Assembly (NCBI GenBank): GCA_038249175.1
Contig: JBBRWP010000029.1
Span: 1 to 20,091, forward strand
Length of the DNA: 20,091 nucleotides
Source: JAEWSN01 sp038249175
GTDB lineage: Bacteria > Bacillota > Clostridia > DSM-8532
Reading direction: 5' to 3'
A program made the position numbers and the translations under genes. Below are positions 6,611-14,531 of the stretch, one piece after another. Each line of letters opens with the position of its first letter. Position 1 is the stretch's first letter. The notes under the pieces were generated by a model, which searched no databases, was not told the origin of the DNA, and saw nothing but the letters and a program-made list of their open reading frames with translations.

Positions 6611-7927
6611 GTGAATGATGTTAGTCCAATTGTTGCTTTGCTTGTCTTAATCGTACTTGTCTTTATCAATGGTATACTTGCATCTGCTGAACTAGCGCTT
6701 GTTAGTATCAATGAGATGAAATTGAAACAAAAAGCTGAAGCAGGGGACAAAAAATCTAAATTACTGCTTGTGATGAAACAAAATCCGAGCGATTTTTTGT
6801 CTACTGTCCAAATAGGCATCACGCTTGCAGGTCTTCTATCAGGTGTGTTTGCTGCAGATTCCTTTGCTCAGCTCATTGTTGATATGTTTAGTGGAAGAGA
6901 TATCTCGGATGGATTTTTATCCATTATCCGGGTGACTTCAGTCGTCCTTGTTACCTTAATGCTAACCTACTTTATGATGGTATTTGGTGAACTGGTACCA
7001 AAACGAATCGCTATAATCTATCCGTATAAAACAGGGGCTATACTGATAACTCCGATAGTCATATTTTCAAAGATAACAAAGCCCTTTATCCGGTTCATGT
7101 CTTTTTCAACGAATTGGGTGCTCCGGGTTATCGGTATTGACCCCAACCAGTATGCACGTCCTGTGACAGAAGAGGAGATTCTCCTGATGGTCAGGGAGGG
7201 GCGTGAGCAGGGGACGATAGAAAAAACAGAAGAAGAGATCGTTACCAATCTCTTTAAATTCACTGATTTGAGTGTTGAAGATGCGATGACCCATCGGACA
7301 GAGATAGAAGCGATCCCATATAATGCATCGATTGAAGCTGTTGTGGAGACAATGTCCCAGACGTCACATGGGAAATTCCCGATATATGAAGGGACAATCG
7401 ATAATATCGTCGGCACCATATACAGCAAAGATATCGTTAAGATGTATTCAAAAAAAGATAACGAACCGCCTTTATGGCAGTTGAAAGACGTGATGAGACA
7501 GGCATTTTTTGTACCAGAGTCACATTCTCTTGTTAATCTATTCATTGAAATGAAACAGCGAAATAACCAATTGGCGATTGTTGTCGATGAATATGGGGGA
7601 ACTTCCGGTATCATAACGATGATGGATATACTTGAGGAGATCGTTGGCGATTTTGAGATGCCAAGAGTAGACTTGATCAAAAACAGCGGTGACGGCGGCT
7701 ATATCATAGACGGTAGGACCGAAATTAACGAAGTCATTAAATTCCTTGACATGGATATACGTAATGATGTCAATTACACTTTAAGTGGCTTTGTTATCAA
7801 AAGACTGGGATATGTCCCCTCAAAGGGACAGACGCCAACGATAGAAGCTGGGGGATATGAATTTTGTGTCCGCGAGGTCTATGGATCACTCATCAGATCA
7901 GTATATGTAAAAAAGATTCAAGAATGA
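6611..7927 (+). CDS. CNNM/CorB-type transporter (hemolysin family protein: DUF21, CBS pair, CorC_HlyC)
   Basis: A 438-residue membrane protein of the CNNM/CorB family, linked to Mg2+ export or homeostasis. A DUF21 domain occupies about 5-185, with hydrophobic segments near 5-25, 66-90, 105-127 and 140-160 and the motif GELVPKR at 126-132. A CBS pair (about 220-348) follows, ending in VVDEYGGTSGIITMMDILEE (324-343), then a CorC_HlyC domain (about 355-436). The GTG start at 6611 is chosen because AGGAGG lies at 6598-6603, seven bases before it, and the protein then begins directly with the first membrane helix. The open frame runs 68 codons further upstream but is not membrane-protein-like. It is divergent from ogg and convergent with the baeRF gene. 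No toxin activity should be inferred from the family name. Confidence 0.9.
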   Translation: MNDVSPIVALLVLIVLVFINGILASAELALVSINEMKLKQKAEAGDKKSKLLLVMKQNPSDFLSTVQIGITLAGLLSGVFAADSFAQLIVDMFSGRDISDGFLSIIRVTSVVLVTLMLTYFMMVFGELVPKRIAIIYPYKTGAILITPIVIFSKITKPFIRFMSFSTNWVLRVIGIDPNQYARPVTEEEILLMVREGREQGTIEKTEEEIVTNLFKFTDLSVEDAMTHRTEIEAIPYNASIEAVVETMSQTSHGKFPIYEGTIDNIVGTIYSKDIVKMYSKKDNEPPLWQLKDVMRQAFFVPESHSLVNLFIEMKQRNNQLAIVVDEYGGTSGIITMMDILEEIVGDFEMPRVDLIKNSGDGGYIIDGRTEINEVIKFLDMDIRNDVNYTLSGFVIKRLGYVPSKGQTPTIEAGGYEFCVREVYGSLIRSVYVKKIQE

Positions 7928-7980
7928 TTCCGAATAGAAACTTTCTCCAGATATTACCGGTAAATTCATCATTGTCATTC

Positions 7981-7998
7981 GCATTCACAGAATGCTGG
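7981..7998. repeat. small dispersed hairpin repeat, copy 1
   Basis: GCATTCACAGAATGCTGG, an inverted repeat GCATTC/GAATGC, followed by TGTATCGTTTGGA. A near-identical unit (GCATTCGCAGAATGCTGG followed by GTAATCGTGTTGA) occurs at 13266-13283. Both lie just downstream of plus-strand genes. Confidence 0.5.
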
Positions 7999-8035
7999 TG
8001 TATCGTTTGGATTTGTTTCCGTTTGCACCTTGAAC

Positions 8036-8071
8036 GACTATTCCCCGCAAGATGACCTGCGGGGAATAGTC
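8036..8071. terminator. 14-bp perfect stem-loop between convergent genes
   Basis: GACTATTCCCCGCA pairs with TGCGGGGAATAGTC around an eight-base loop. It lies between the converging CorB-like and baeRF genes and probably acts as a shared terminator, although flanking T-runs are short. Confidence 0.6.
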
Positions 8072-8208
8072 ACGAAAAGGCTTCCCAAGGTACAATCAAG
8101 TCATTTCAATATTCAATGTTAATCGTATAATAGAGGTCTTTGATTTTCCAGCCATCAATATTTTTCGAGAATCAGAACCTGCAGAACAAGTCTAGCTGAT
8201 GGTAGCAT

Positions 8209-9360
8209 TCAGCTGTATCGATAGATGGCAGCAATGCCTGTGGTACTGGGCATCAAGTCTTTTGCCAAGAGTAATACAGAACCTCCGCCCAACAATACCA
8301 ATTCAGCCAAATCATCCAGAATGTCGTCGTAATCAGGACTACCGATGTTACCGAGTTTGATTTCTCCATTTTCGTAATCGATTTTTCCCGGTACAATTTT
8401 ATCTTCTTCAATTAAAATAGTATCAACGCGATTTTCGCAGGCAGCTTTTGATACTTGTGCCAAATCTGATGATCCCAAAGATTCAGCTTCATGGTTTGCA
8501 AATGCCTCTGAAATATTTTGTAATCTTCCCACATTGATTGCTTCTATTATCTGTTGCGCCTTTGTTTGTATCTCATCCAGCTCTTGAGACCCAATGGATT
8601 TGTGAATCCCTTCTTCAAGTAAATAAGAATTATTGCTCAGTTTCTTGAATTCGGAATGGTATTCCATTAGCGAAACCAGAATAAGCGGCAGTTTTGATGG
8701 TTTTGAATAGTTTTCAAAAACAAACGAATCTACATACCTGAAGTACTTTTCGGTGTCTTTATCAATCTCTAGTTTCACATCACCGTGACCATGGTACATC
8801 GTCGTTCGGCCTGCACCGGCATAAGACGCATGAGATAAATATGAATCAGATAATTCTTCTCCCAAAACATCTTGCATGGTCCTTGGCGTATCTGAATCTA
8901 TCTTAATCTCATGAAAGCCATATCGATTGCCTTGATAAAGAGTAAAATTCTCACGGCTTAATCCCAGTATTTGGTAATTTTCAACGCCCTGATAAGCCTT
9001 TAGAAGTGGTTTAATATGGAAACTATTAGCCACTACTGCGAACTCCTTCACTGGATTGTGAAGATTGTAGACAATGCATTTATTTTGACTTGCAAGAACA
9101 GCAAGGCCATCAGAAGTATTGTTCCAAAAATCTTTGTCATCCTTGAGTTCATAAAATGGTTTCATGATTAAATCAATGAAATCATCGTCTGTCTTCTGTC
9201 TCAATGAATTTTCAATCTCACGAAGCAAATTCTTAAATACAATGGGGTCTTGTTTGTTGGCTGGAAAAGACCTGTGGGTTGGCTGATAAAGCGATATAAG
9301 TGGTCCACTCTCTTTGAAAATCATATCCTTTGGAAAATTTTGTACAATACTATATAACAT
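8209..9360 (-). CDS. bacterial archaeo-eukaryotic release factor (baeRF) family protein
   Basis: The 383-residue protein resembles the baeRF group: bacterial proteins with an eRF1/Pelota-like architecture, proposed to act on ribosomes or in translation-linked stress and mostly uncharacterised. The N-terminus has GPLISLYQPTHRSF at 19-32, the usual opening of these proteins. The C-terminal L7Ae-like domain ends LLGGGSVLLLAKDLMPSTTG and then IAAIYRYS, a hallmark ending. No GGQ peptide-release motif is visible. The ATG at 9360 follows AAAAGGAAAGGG. Another ATG in frame 78 bases upstream also has AAAAGGGA, so a longer product is possible; the shorter one matches the family N-terminus. The exact baeRF subfamily cannot be fixed without a profile search. 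Confidence 0.75.
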   Translation of the reverse strand: MLYSIVQNFPKDMIFKESGPLISLYQPTHRSFPANKQDPIVFKNLLREIENSLRQKTDDDFIDLIMKPFYELKDDKDFWNNTSDGLAVLASQNKCIVYNLHNPVKEFAVVANSFHIKPLLKAYQGVENYQILGLSRENFTLYQGNRYGFHEIKIDSDTPRTMQDVLGEELSDSYLSHASYAGAGRTTMYHGHGDVKLEIDKDTEKYFRYVDSFVFENYSKPSKLPLILVSLMEYHSEFKKLSNNSYLLEEGIHKSIGSQELDEIQTKAQQIIEAINVGRLQNISEAFANHEAESLGSSDLAQVSKAACENRVDTILIEEDKIVPGKIDYENGEIKLGNIGSPDYDDILDDLAELVLLGGGSVLLLAKDLMPSTTGIAAIYRYS

Positions 9361-9529
9361 AAAAAATCCCTTTCCTTTTCTGTATGGCTTAAGAATATCT
9401 GTGTCTGAATTCGACAAAACATCATTTGCAGAGATGCTCATTATCAAAAAAATCCCTTTTATAGTTCTATTACAACCCTACTCCTTAACAAAAAAAATGT
9501 CAAGGTTCATGTGACTGTTTCAAAAGTAG

Positions 9530-9619
9530 TTATTCACTGGCATAGCCGCTGCTTATGAAAGCTTTAATCTGCCATTTGAATTGCAGCATCAGCCCGAAAA
9601 AGTGTGGTGCACATACTGA
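9530..9619 (+). pseudogene. possible short coding remnant, unidentified
   Basis: A 29-codon stretch between stops reads LFTGIAAAYESFNLPFEL then QHQPEKVWCTY. The residue pattern looks protein-like, and FTGI..AYE recalls the C-terminal part of APS-kinase-like P-loop kinases. The match is too short to trust. It ends 20 bases before MITE-like copy B. The remaining bases of this gap (9448-9529 and 9753-9847) show nothing recognisable. Confidence 0.2.
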
Positions 9620-9638
9620 AACGAAAACATTTGATTAT

Positions 9639-9752
9639 CACTACAGCGTGCGTTTGAGATTTGATTTTTGTAAAACTGTATTTATACTACCTGACAGCAA
9701 GTCAAAAAAATGCCATGAACTTTGATAAAAACTTTGAGGTCACGATGAAGTG
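9639..9752 (+). mobile_element. MITE-like inverted-repeat element, copy B (114 bp)
   Basis: The left end CACTACAGCGTG (9639-9650) is identical to copy A over 12 bases. The right end TCACGATGAAGTG (9740-9752) matches its complement at 11 of 13 positions. The interior aligns with the reverse complement of copy A (GTTTGA, ATTTTT, TATTTAT and CAAGTCA in order). TTAT stands immediately outside both ends, a candidate 4-bp target duplication. No coding capacity. Confidence 0.6.
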
Positions 9753-9847
9753 TTATAAAGAACGACAATAAACACATTAAATTTTACCGTGGATGACTGC
9801 ATAGAATGAATGAAATTGGGGAAATATATAGCAGGTGCTTGAAAATA

Positions 9848-9876
9848 TAAAATCAATATGTGAATACAGTCGATAA
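9848..9876 (+). promoter_or_regulatory. weak candidate sigma-D/FliA-like promoter
   Basis: TAAA at 9848-9851 and GTCGATAA at 9869-9876 resemble the motility-sigma consensus TAAA / GCCGATAA. The spacer is 17 bases rather than the usual 15, so this is tentative. It sits just upstream of the mini-ORF and the repetitive protein gene. Confidence 0.25.
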
Positions 9877-9893
9877 AATCAGGAGGATTCCTA

Positions 9894-9932
9894 ATGATTA
9901 ATGTATTACATTCATCATTTTCTTCCGTTTAG
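9894..9932 (+). CDS. 12-residue mini-ORF (possible leader peptide)
   Basis: ATG at 9894 is preceded by a perfect AGGAGG (9881-9886) at seven bases and encodes MINVLHSSFSSV before TAG. It ends 54 bases before the next start. The strong Shine-Dalgarno is the main evidence that it is translated. It could be a leader peptide for the following gene, or the remnant of a longer reading frame. No attenuator hairpin or amino-acid run supports classical attenuation. Confidence 0.35.
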   Translation: MINVLHSSFSSV

Positions 9933-9986
9933 GCCAAAAACGATATCTGAAAAAACTGATACAGTCAGCGTAAGGAGGTTGGCATC

Positions 9987-10709
9987 ATGAGCAATATTCC
10001 ACCTATCTCGCCTATTATTGGAAGCATGGTACAATCCGCTGAAGCATTACGTTCTGCGGCAATGATTCGCCCTTTCACTGCGGTAAAATCAACCACAGCA
10101 ACGACACAGACACCAACAGCGATAACGGATGCAGCGGCACAAATAGCGGCAACAGTACAGGATGCAGCGGCTATAACACAGACTACAACACCGGCTGTAA
10201 CAACACAAATAGCGGCAACGGTACAGGATGTAACAGCAATGACACAAACCGCAACACCGGCTGTAACAACACAAATATCAGCAATGACACCGACTGCAAC
10301 GGCAACACCGACTGCAACGGCAATACCGACTACAACAGCAATACCGACTGCAACGACACAATTAGCGGCAACAGTACAGACGGCAGCAATGGCACAGCAG
10401 GTAATGATGACTCAAACTGCGCGTGATGTTCAGACAATATTGGCAGCTCAAACGCTCATGCCTTTGGCAGAGGCAATGCCATCGGTAGAGAATGCGGTTC
10501 AAAAAACGACCTACCCGGATGCAATCAGCAAATTGTTGCCTGTAAGTGTAACCGAGAATGTTGCTGAATCAACGGAACAGCCCGGTTCAAGGGAAAAAAA
10601 TGGAACTTCTGAAACCGGAGACACCCAAAAATTGACGAATACTCACCGTTTAAAAACCGAAAAAGCTGAAGTGAACCCACTCGGTAATTATATCGACGTG
10701 CACCTGTAA
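9987..10709 (+). CDS. Thr/Ala-rich repetitive protein with possible YjfB-like ends
   Basis: A 240-residue protein whose middle is made of repeats: a 22-residue unit at 52-73 (QIAATVQDAAAITQTTTP then AVTT) is repeated at 74-95 and begins again at 96, followed by short TPTATA/AIPTTT units to about 124. The region contains no Cys or Trp. No signal peptide or membrane segment is visible. The start is secure: AAGGAGG at 9972-9978, eight bases before the ATG. The N-terminal lead and the ending VNPLGNYIDVHL recall the small YjfB motility proteins, which typically end in a ...HLGxxIDIxL-like tail; residues 130-158 (AAMAQQVMMTQTARD) also resemble that helix. If so, the repeats are an expansion inside a small motility-associated protein. 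The function is unknown and the assignment is only an inference. Confidence 0.55.
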   Translation: MSNIPPISPIIGSMVQSAEALRSAAMIRPFTAVKSTTATTQTPTAITDAAAQIAATVQDAAAITQTTTPAVTTQIAATVQDVTAMTQTATPAVTTQISAMTPTATATPTATAIPTTTAIPTATTQLAATVQTAAMAQQVMMTQTARDVQTILAAQTLMPLAEAMPSVENAVQKTTYPDAISKLLPVSVTENVAESTEQPGSREKNGTSETGDTQKLTNTHRLKTEKAEVNPLGNYIDVHL

Positions 10710-10803
10710 AAACGCCACACAAACAGTGGAAACCCTTGGCTATGATTGATAAAATGATTTGGTTGGTTGAAGCATAATGAATATGTGCCATGGAGGAAAT
10801 AAA

Positions 10804-11241
10804 TTGAGAATTTTGGTTGATGCCGATGCCTGTCCTGTCAAGGAAATCATTGTACGTCTTGGCAGGAGCCGCGGCGTTCATGTCATCATGATTTGTGACA
10901 CCAGCCATATCATCCGGGATGGATACAGCGAAGTTATGACTGTGGACAAAGCCCGTGATAGTGTCGACCTCGCACTTGTCAACCGTTTGAAACCATCAGA
11001 CATTGTCATTTCCCAGGATTACGGCGTCGCCGCAATGGCTCTGGGAAAAGGTTGCCGTGTGTTGAACCAGAATGGTATGGAGTACGATGAAGACAACATT
11101 GACCGACTTTTATTCGAACGGCATCTTGCACAGAAAGTTCGCAGAGCAGGCGGCAAAACATCCGGCAACAAAAAGCGAAGTAAGGAAAACGACTCGGATT
11201 TTGAGGCGGCTCTGCTGCACGTTATGGATGCCAATTTATAG
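10804..11241 (+). CDS. YaiI/YqxD family protein (DUF188, UPF0178)
   Basis: A 145-residue protein of the conserved YaiI/YqxD family, which has a PIN-like/NYN-type nuclease fold and no settled function. Motifs: VDADACPVK at 5-13 (acidic residues at the expected active site), TVDKARDSVDLALVNRL, and IVISQDYGVAAMAL with the conserved SQDYG. DFEAALLHVMD closes the protein, as is usual for the family. The TTG at 10804 is chosen because GGAGG (10792-10796) lies seven bases before it and the product then starts MRILVDADACPV like its relatives. The ATG at 10777 in frame would add nine unsupported residues. It appears to stand alone. Confidence 0.9.
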   Translation: MRILVDADACPVKEIIVRLGRSRGVHVIMICDTSHIIRDGYSEVMTVDKARDSVDLALVNRLKPSDIVISQDYGVAAMALGKGCRVLNQNGMEYDEDNIDRLLFERHLAQKVRRAGGKTSGNKKRSKENDSDFEAALLHVMDANL

Positions 11242-11336
11242 AATACAATAATGCCATCAAAGTTAAGTACCAACTGTCAATAACAGGCTGTTTGTCTTTC
11301 CGTTCGGGAGTGAGTTTATATGAACATTATGGCTAT

Positions 11337-11477
11337 TTTCTATCCCGAAAAATCGTAGATGCTTTCAAATCGCCCTTTTCTATTTCCGGAAATGATATCT
11401 ACATTTCAGCAAGCATCGGTGTCGTCAATTATCCTACAGACGGACTGGATGTCGATACCCTGATCAAAAATGCAAGT
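11337..11477 (+). pseudogene. GGDEF (diguanylate cyclase) domain remnant
   Basis: Reads FLSRKIVDAFKSPFSISGND then IYISASIGVVNYPTDGLDVD and TLIKNAS, which is the C-terminal third of a GGDEF domain (family pattern: I..AF..PF...G....ASIG...YP.DG.....L.KNAD). The catalytic GGDEF motif and everything upstream are missing. At about 11475 the sequence switches to a piece of another gene. It cannot make c-di-GMP. Confidence 0.7.
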
Positions 11478-11609
11478 GAAAGCCCCGTCAATAACAAAGT
11501 CAGAGCCTGTTGTAAACGCACTTGTGTCTCCGACCAGATAAACGCAGATCGCCTGCAACTCTTCCGGCGTAATCGACTACACCGTTTCATAATCTTTAAT
11601 AATTTGGAT
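11475..11609 (-). pseudogene. short-chain dehydrogenase (SDR) C-terminal remnant
   Basis: On the minus strand the sequence reads SITPEELQAICVYLVG, then DTSAFTTGSDFVIDGAFTC, the standard SDR ending (PEE...VYL..D.S.FTTG....DGG). A frameshift/stop separates it from an upstream MKR-like piece, and the N-terminal NAD-binding and catalytic regions are absent. It abuts the GGDEF remnant tail to tail, so two unrelated genes were truncated at one junction. Confidence 0.65.
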
Positions 11610-11623
11610 TTCATTTTCTCTGT

Positions 11624-11651
11624 TTGTCCGATGTGGTTTTGTTCATACTAT
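11624..11651 (+). promoter_or_regulatory. candidate promoter for the MBL-fold hydrolase
   Basis: TTGTCC at 11624-11629 and TACTAT at 11646-11651 (16-bp spacer) lie 86 bases before the chosen start. TATTAT at 11649-11654 is an alternative -10. This is a match by eye only. Confidence 0.3.
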
Positions 11652-11736
11652 TATAGTGTATGATAATAATAAGATAAAAATGATGCAGAATAGACATAGT
11701 TGGCTTGATTCTGATTTTTATGGATGGAGTGAAAAT

Positions 11737-12591
11737 ATGAATGAACTGATACAGACTGCAGCACCGGAAACAGTGCCACTCAATGAGCAGGCTTTTAGTA
11801 AGACGATGGACACAGCAGTTACCTGGTTGGGAGGAGCAAGTTTTCTAGTCAACGCACGGGGTCTCATTATCCTTATAGATCCTGTCTTGACCACAATTCC
11901 TGATAATCCTATGATCAATGAAATAGGATTGAAAATGCGGGCGTCTCATCCCATCGAGGCAATGAATATTCCCCGAGTCGATATTGTTCTATATACCCAT
12001 ATCGATGATGACCATTTAGGACCGGAGACAGCCAAAGTTTTAATGAAGCATCAACCAATCTTTATTGGTCCACCTCCTGTTTTTGAAGTACTCGCCAAAC
12101 TGGGAGCGGACCCGGAGCGCGTGCGTGTGTTCAGAAATGGGGATACCTATAATTCTGAAACAACGACAATTACATTTGTACCGGCTGACCATCCATGGCA
12201 GTTGTTGGATCCCGCTAAATTCGGCCGTCCTTTTCGCTCAGGAGATTGCTGCGGGTTTGTTGTTGAAACACTGGATGCCCGTTGTTATTTCCCTGGAGAT
12301 ACGCGCTTAATGGAAGAGCATCTTGCATTAAAAGATATTGATATTCTTGCATTGGACAGTTCGGTATGCACGTATCATCTCAATCACTTCAATGCCGTTT
12401 CATTGGTCAATACACTCAATAAAGCACTGCTCATACCGTTCCATTATGGAACGTACGACGCACCGGAGTCCTTGGCACTGAACGGAGATCCAATGGACAT
12501 TATCCGAAACTCTAAGGATGGAGCTTCCCGTTTGAGAAATCTTTCACCAGGCGGGTCTGTGCACATGTTTGAAAAACAAGAGATTAAATAA
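11737..12591 (+). CDS. MBL-fold metallo-hydrolase (UlaG-like)
   Basis: A 284-residue metallo-beta-lactamase-fold protein closest in style to UlaG-like lactonases and hydrolases. The first metal motif is THIDDDHLG at 87-95, so the usual HxHxDH is here H88-x-D90-x-D92-H93. Further candidate ligands are H152 (in VPADHPW), D188 (in FPGDTR) and H236 (in IPFHYGTY). TWLGGASFLV at 29-38 is the typical first strand pair. The substrate is unknown. The start uses GGAG seven bases before the ATG at 11737. The frame continues 27 codons upstream (including HSWLDSDFYGWSEN), which looks partly protein-like, so a longer N-terminus without a Shine-Dalgarno remains possible. The gene stands alone beside gene debris. 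Confidence 0.8.
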   Translation: MNELIQTAAPETVPLNEQAFSKTMDTAVTWLGGASFLVNARGLIILIDPVLTTIPDNPMINEIGLKMRASHPIEAMNIPRVDIVLYTHIDDDHLGPETAKVLMKHQPIFIGPPPVFEVLAKLGADPERVRVFRNGDTYNSETTTITFVPADHPWQLLDPAKFGRPFRSGDCCGFVVETLDARCYFPGDTRLMEEHLALKDIDILALDSSVCTYHLNHFNAVSLVNTLNKALLIPFHYGTYDAPESLALNGDPMDIIRNSKDGASRLRNLSPGGSVHMFEKQEIK

Positions 12592-12721
12592 AACAGAATT
12601 ATAAGGCCAAACATGAGCAACAAATAATAAGCATACAAAAATACAAAACCAAATCATATCCACATAAATACTGAGTCAACTATTAAGACAGTTATAAAAA
12701 AATGTAGAAAAGGAGAAGATT

Positions 12722-13198
12722 ATGGATTTTCAAAAGGTCATCAATTCACGCAGGGCAGTCAGAGGGTATAAATCGGATCCGATACCTGAGAAAGTACTAG
12801 ATTTGATGAAACAGGCCATTCTCAGAGCACCTACAGGGAATAACGGTCAGCCATTTAAAGTCGTTTTTGTTCGGAATGCTTCATTGCGGAAGCAAATTGC
12901 GGAAAAAGCATGTCATCAGGCCTTCATTTCTGAAGCACCAATAATCGCTGTTGTTTTCTGTGAAAAGGACCATGAATTCGATGCAGCAATCGTAACGGAT
13001 CATATGGTATTGGCTGCAACGTCCGAAGGCATTGGAACCTGTTGGGTAGGTTGGTTTGAACGCGAACCATTGAGATCGTTATTTCCTGAACAAAAAGGTA
13101 TGTCACCATGCATCCTTGTTCCGATGGGATATGCAAACGATATACCAGAGGACAAGCCACGTAAACCACTAGATGAGATTGTGGAAATCTTAGACTAG
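12722..13198 (+). CDS. nitroreductase family protein
   Basis: A 158-residue, short nitroreductase-fold flavoprotein. Members bind FMN as dimers and reduce nitro compounds, quinones or related substrates with NAD(P)H. The N-terminal phosphate-binding motif NSRRAVRGY (8-16) and APTGNNGQPF (36-45) are clear. EGIGTCWVGWFE near 100-111 is the conserved flavin-contacting loop, and PMGYA precedes the C-terminus. The ATG follows AAAAGGAGAAG. A strong terminator begins eight bases after the stop, so it is probably transcribed alone or as the last gene after the MBL hydrolase (130-base gap). The true substrate cannot be inferred. Confidence 0.88.
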   Translation: MDFQKVINSRRAVRGYKSDPIPEKVLDLMKQAILRAPTGNNGQPFKVVFVRNASLRKQIAEKACHQAFISEAPIIAVVFCEKDHEFDAAIVTDHMVLAATSEGIGTCWVGWFEREPLRSLFPEQKGMSPCILVPMGYANDIPEDKPRKPLDEIVEILD

Positions 13199-13205
13199 AT
13201 GATTG

Positions 13206-13240
13206 TGCCCCAAAAAGTCACTTAGGGACTTTTTGGGGCA
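13206..13240 (+). terminator. intrinsic terminator after the nitroreductase gene
   Basis: TGCCCCAAAAAGTC pairs perfectly with GACTTTTTGGGGCA around a seven-base loop, starting eight bases after the stop codon. It could act on both strands. Confidence 0.75.
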
Positions 13241-13265
13241 ACTTATCGTCAGATAACTTGCCCCG

Positions 13266-13283
13266 GCATTCGCAGAATGCTGG
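13266..13283. repeat. small dispersed hairpin repeat, copy 2
   Basis: GCATTCGCAGAATGCTGG; 17 of 18 bases match copy 1 at 7981-7998, and similarity continues on the right (ATCGT then TTG/GTTG). It lies between a terminator and the converging glycerate kinase gene. Confidence 0.5.
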
Positions 13284-13324
13284 GTAATCGTGTTGATTAT
13301 GAAACTGACACACCTTTTCTCGAT

Positions 13325-14461
13325 TTATTTGACAAATGCCAATAAAAGTCTCGTAATTGCATAGGCAGATTTTATCATCATGTCCCCACTTTTTTGCATC
13401 GCCTCATTTAACGGCATGGCATCTGTCACATTTGAAAAAGCCGCTGTAATGCCATGCTCATAAATTTTTTCATAATCCCCGGCCAAGCCGCCAGACAAGC
13501 ACACCACCGGCACGCCGCACTTCTTCGCAACCATTGCAAGACCGACGGGCACCTTACCATACGCGGTCTGTCCATCTGTTCTACCCTCACCGGTAATGAG
13601 CAAATCAGCACCTGCTAACTTTTCTTCAAATGCGGCTGCTTCAATAACCACATCAATACCAGGCATTAATGTCGCCCCACAGAAGGCAATCAATGCCGCC
13701 CCCAGGCCACCGGCAGCACCGCTGCCGGGTATCTCAGACACATCCATACCCAAGGACTTCTGTACTGCAACGGCAAAGCATTTTAATCCGTCATCCAGTT
13801 CTTTGACCATTTCAGTATTTGCCCCTTTTTGAAGGGCATACACATATGCTGCTCCCATAGAACCATATAAGGGATTTTTCACATCACAAGCTGCCAGAAA
13901 ATCAGTTTGTGCAATACGGGGATCCAACTCTGAAATATCTATCCGGTCAATTGCCGACAGGATTTTTCCCCCACGGCCCAATTCTTTTCCAAATCTATCA
14001 TAAAACTTGCCGCCAAGTGCTTGAACCATTCCCGTCCCAGCATCGTTTGTACTACTGCCCCCAATACAAATGATGACACGCTGTATTCCTTGATTCAATG
14101 CTTGCTGCAAAAGCTGTCCGACACCCCATGTCGTTGTCTCCATTGGGTTCTTCAATTCATCCGGAACAAGGTGTAAGCCTGCCGCTGCAGCCATTTCAAT
14201 GACCGCTGTCCGCCCGTCTGAAAGCAGACCGTAAAATGCATCAACCATTTCACCTAATGGACCACAAACGCGAACCTGTACCAAACTTCCACCGGCAGCT
14301 GCAACCATGGCTTCAACAGAGCCTTCCCCACCATCTGCAACCGGAACTTTGACGACCTGTATGTCCGGATCTGCTTTCAATATACCCGCTTCAACAAAAT
14401 TTGCCACTTCTATCGATGTCATATTACCTTTGAAAGAATCTGGAGCGACGACAATCTTCAT
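13325..14461 (-). CDS. glycerate 2-kinase (GarK/GlxK family)
   Basis: The 378-residue length and motifs match type I glycerate kinases, which phosphorylate D-glycerate to 2-phosphoglycerate with ATP at the end of glucarate/galactarate, glyoxylate or related breakdown. Motifs: MKIVVAPDSFKG at 1-12, PVADGGEGSVEA at 40-51, ICIGGSSTNDAGTG at 131-144, PGSGAAGGLGAAL at 245-257 and TGEGRTDGQTAYGKVP at 290-305. The ATG at 14461 has AAAGGAA about 11 bases upstream. The neighbouring remnants upstream (amidohydrolase, GntR regulator, cupin) suggest it once belonged to a larger sugar-acid catabolic locus. It looks intact. E. coli has two paralogues, so I assign no symbol. Confidence 0.93.
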   Translation of the reverse strand: MKIVVAPDSFKGNMTSIEVANFVEAGILKADPDIQVVKVPVADGGEGSVEAMVAAAGGSLVQVRVCGPLGEMVDAFYGLLSDGRTAVIEMAAAAGLHLVPDELKNPMETTTWGVGQLLQQALNQGIQRVIICIGGSSTNDAGTGMVQALGGKFYDRFGKELGRGGKILSAIDRIDISELDPRIAQTDFLAACDVKNPLYGSMGAAYVYALQKGANTEMVKELDDGLKCFAVAVQKSLGMDVSEIPGSGAAGGLGAALIAFCGATLMPGIDVVIEAAAFEEKLAGADLLITGEGRTDGQTAYGKVPVGLAMVAKKCGVPVVCLSGGLAGDYEKIYEHGITAAFSNVTDAMPLNEAMQKSGDMMIKSAYAITRLLLAFVK

Positions 14462-14531
14462 GATATAAATATTCCTTTCGTTTCATTATTGGTAAAAATG
14501 ATCTTCACCTGCAGTAAAACCCAAGCCATAG

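Noticed and set aside
7018..7680. 220-codon minus-strand frame inside the CorB-like gene
   Set aside because: Antisense shadow; the plus-strand frame has clear DUF21/CBS/CorC motifs.
10089..10274. Cys-rich minus-strand frame (many C, Y and R)
   Set aside because: It is the complement of Thr/Ala repeat codons (ACA, GCA and similar), not a metallothionein or cysteine-rich peptide.
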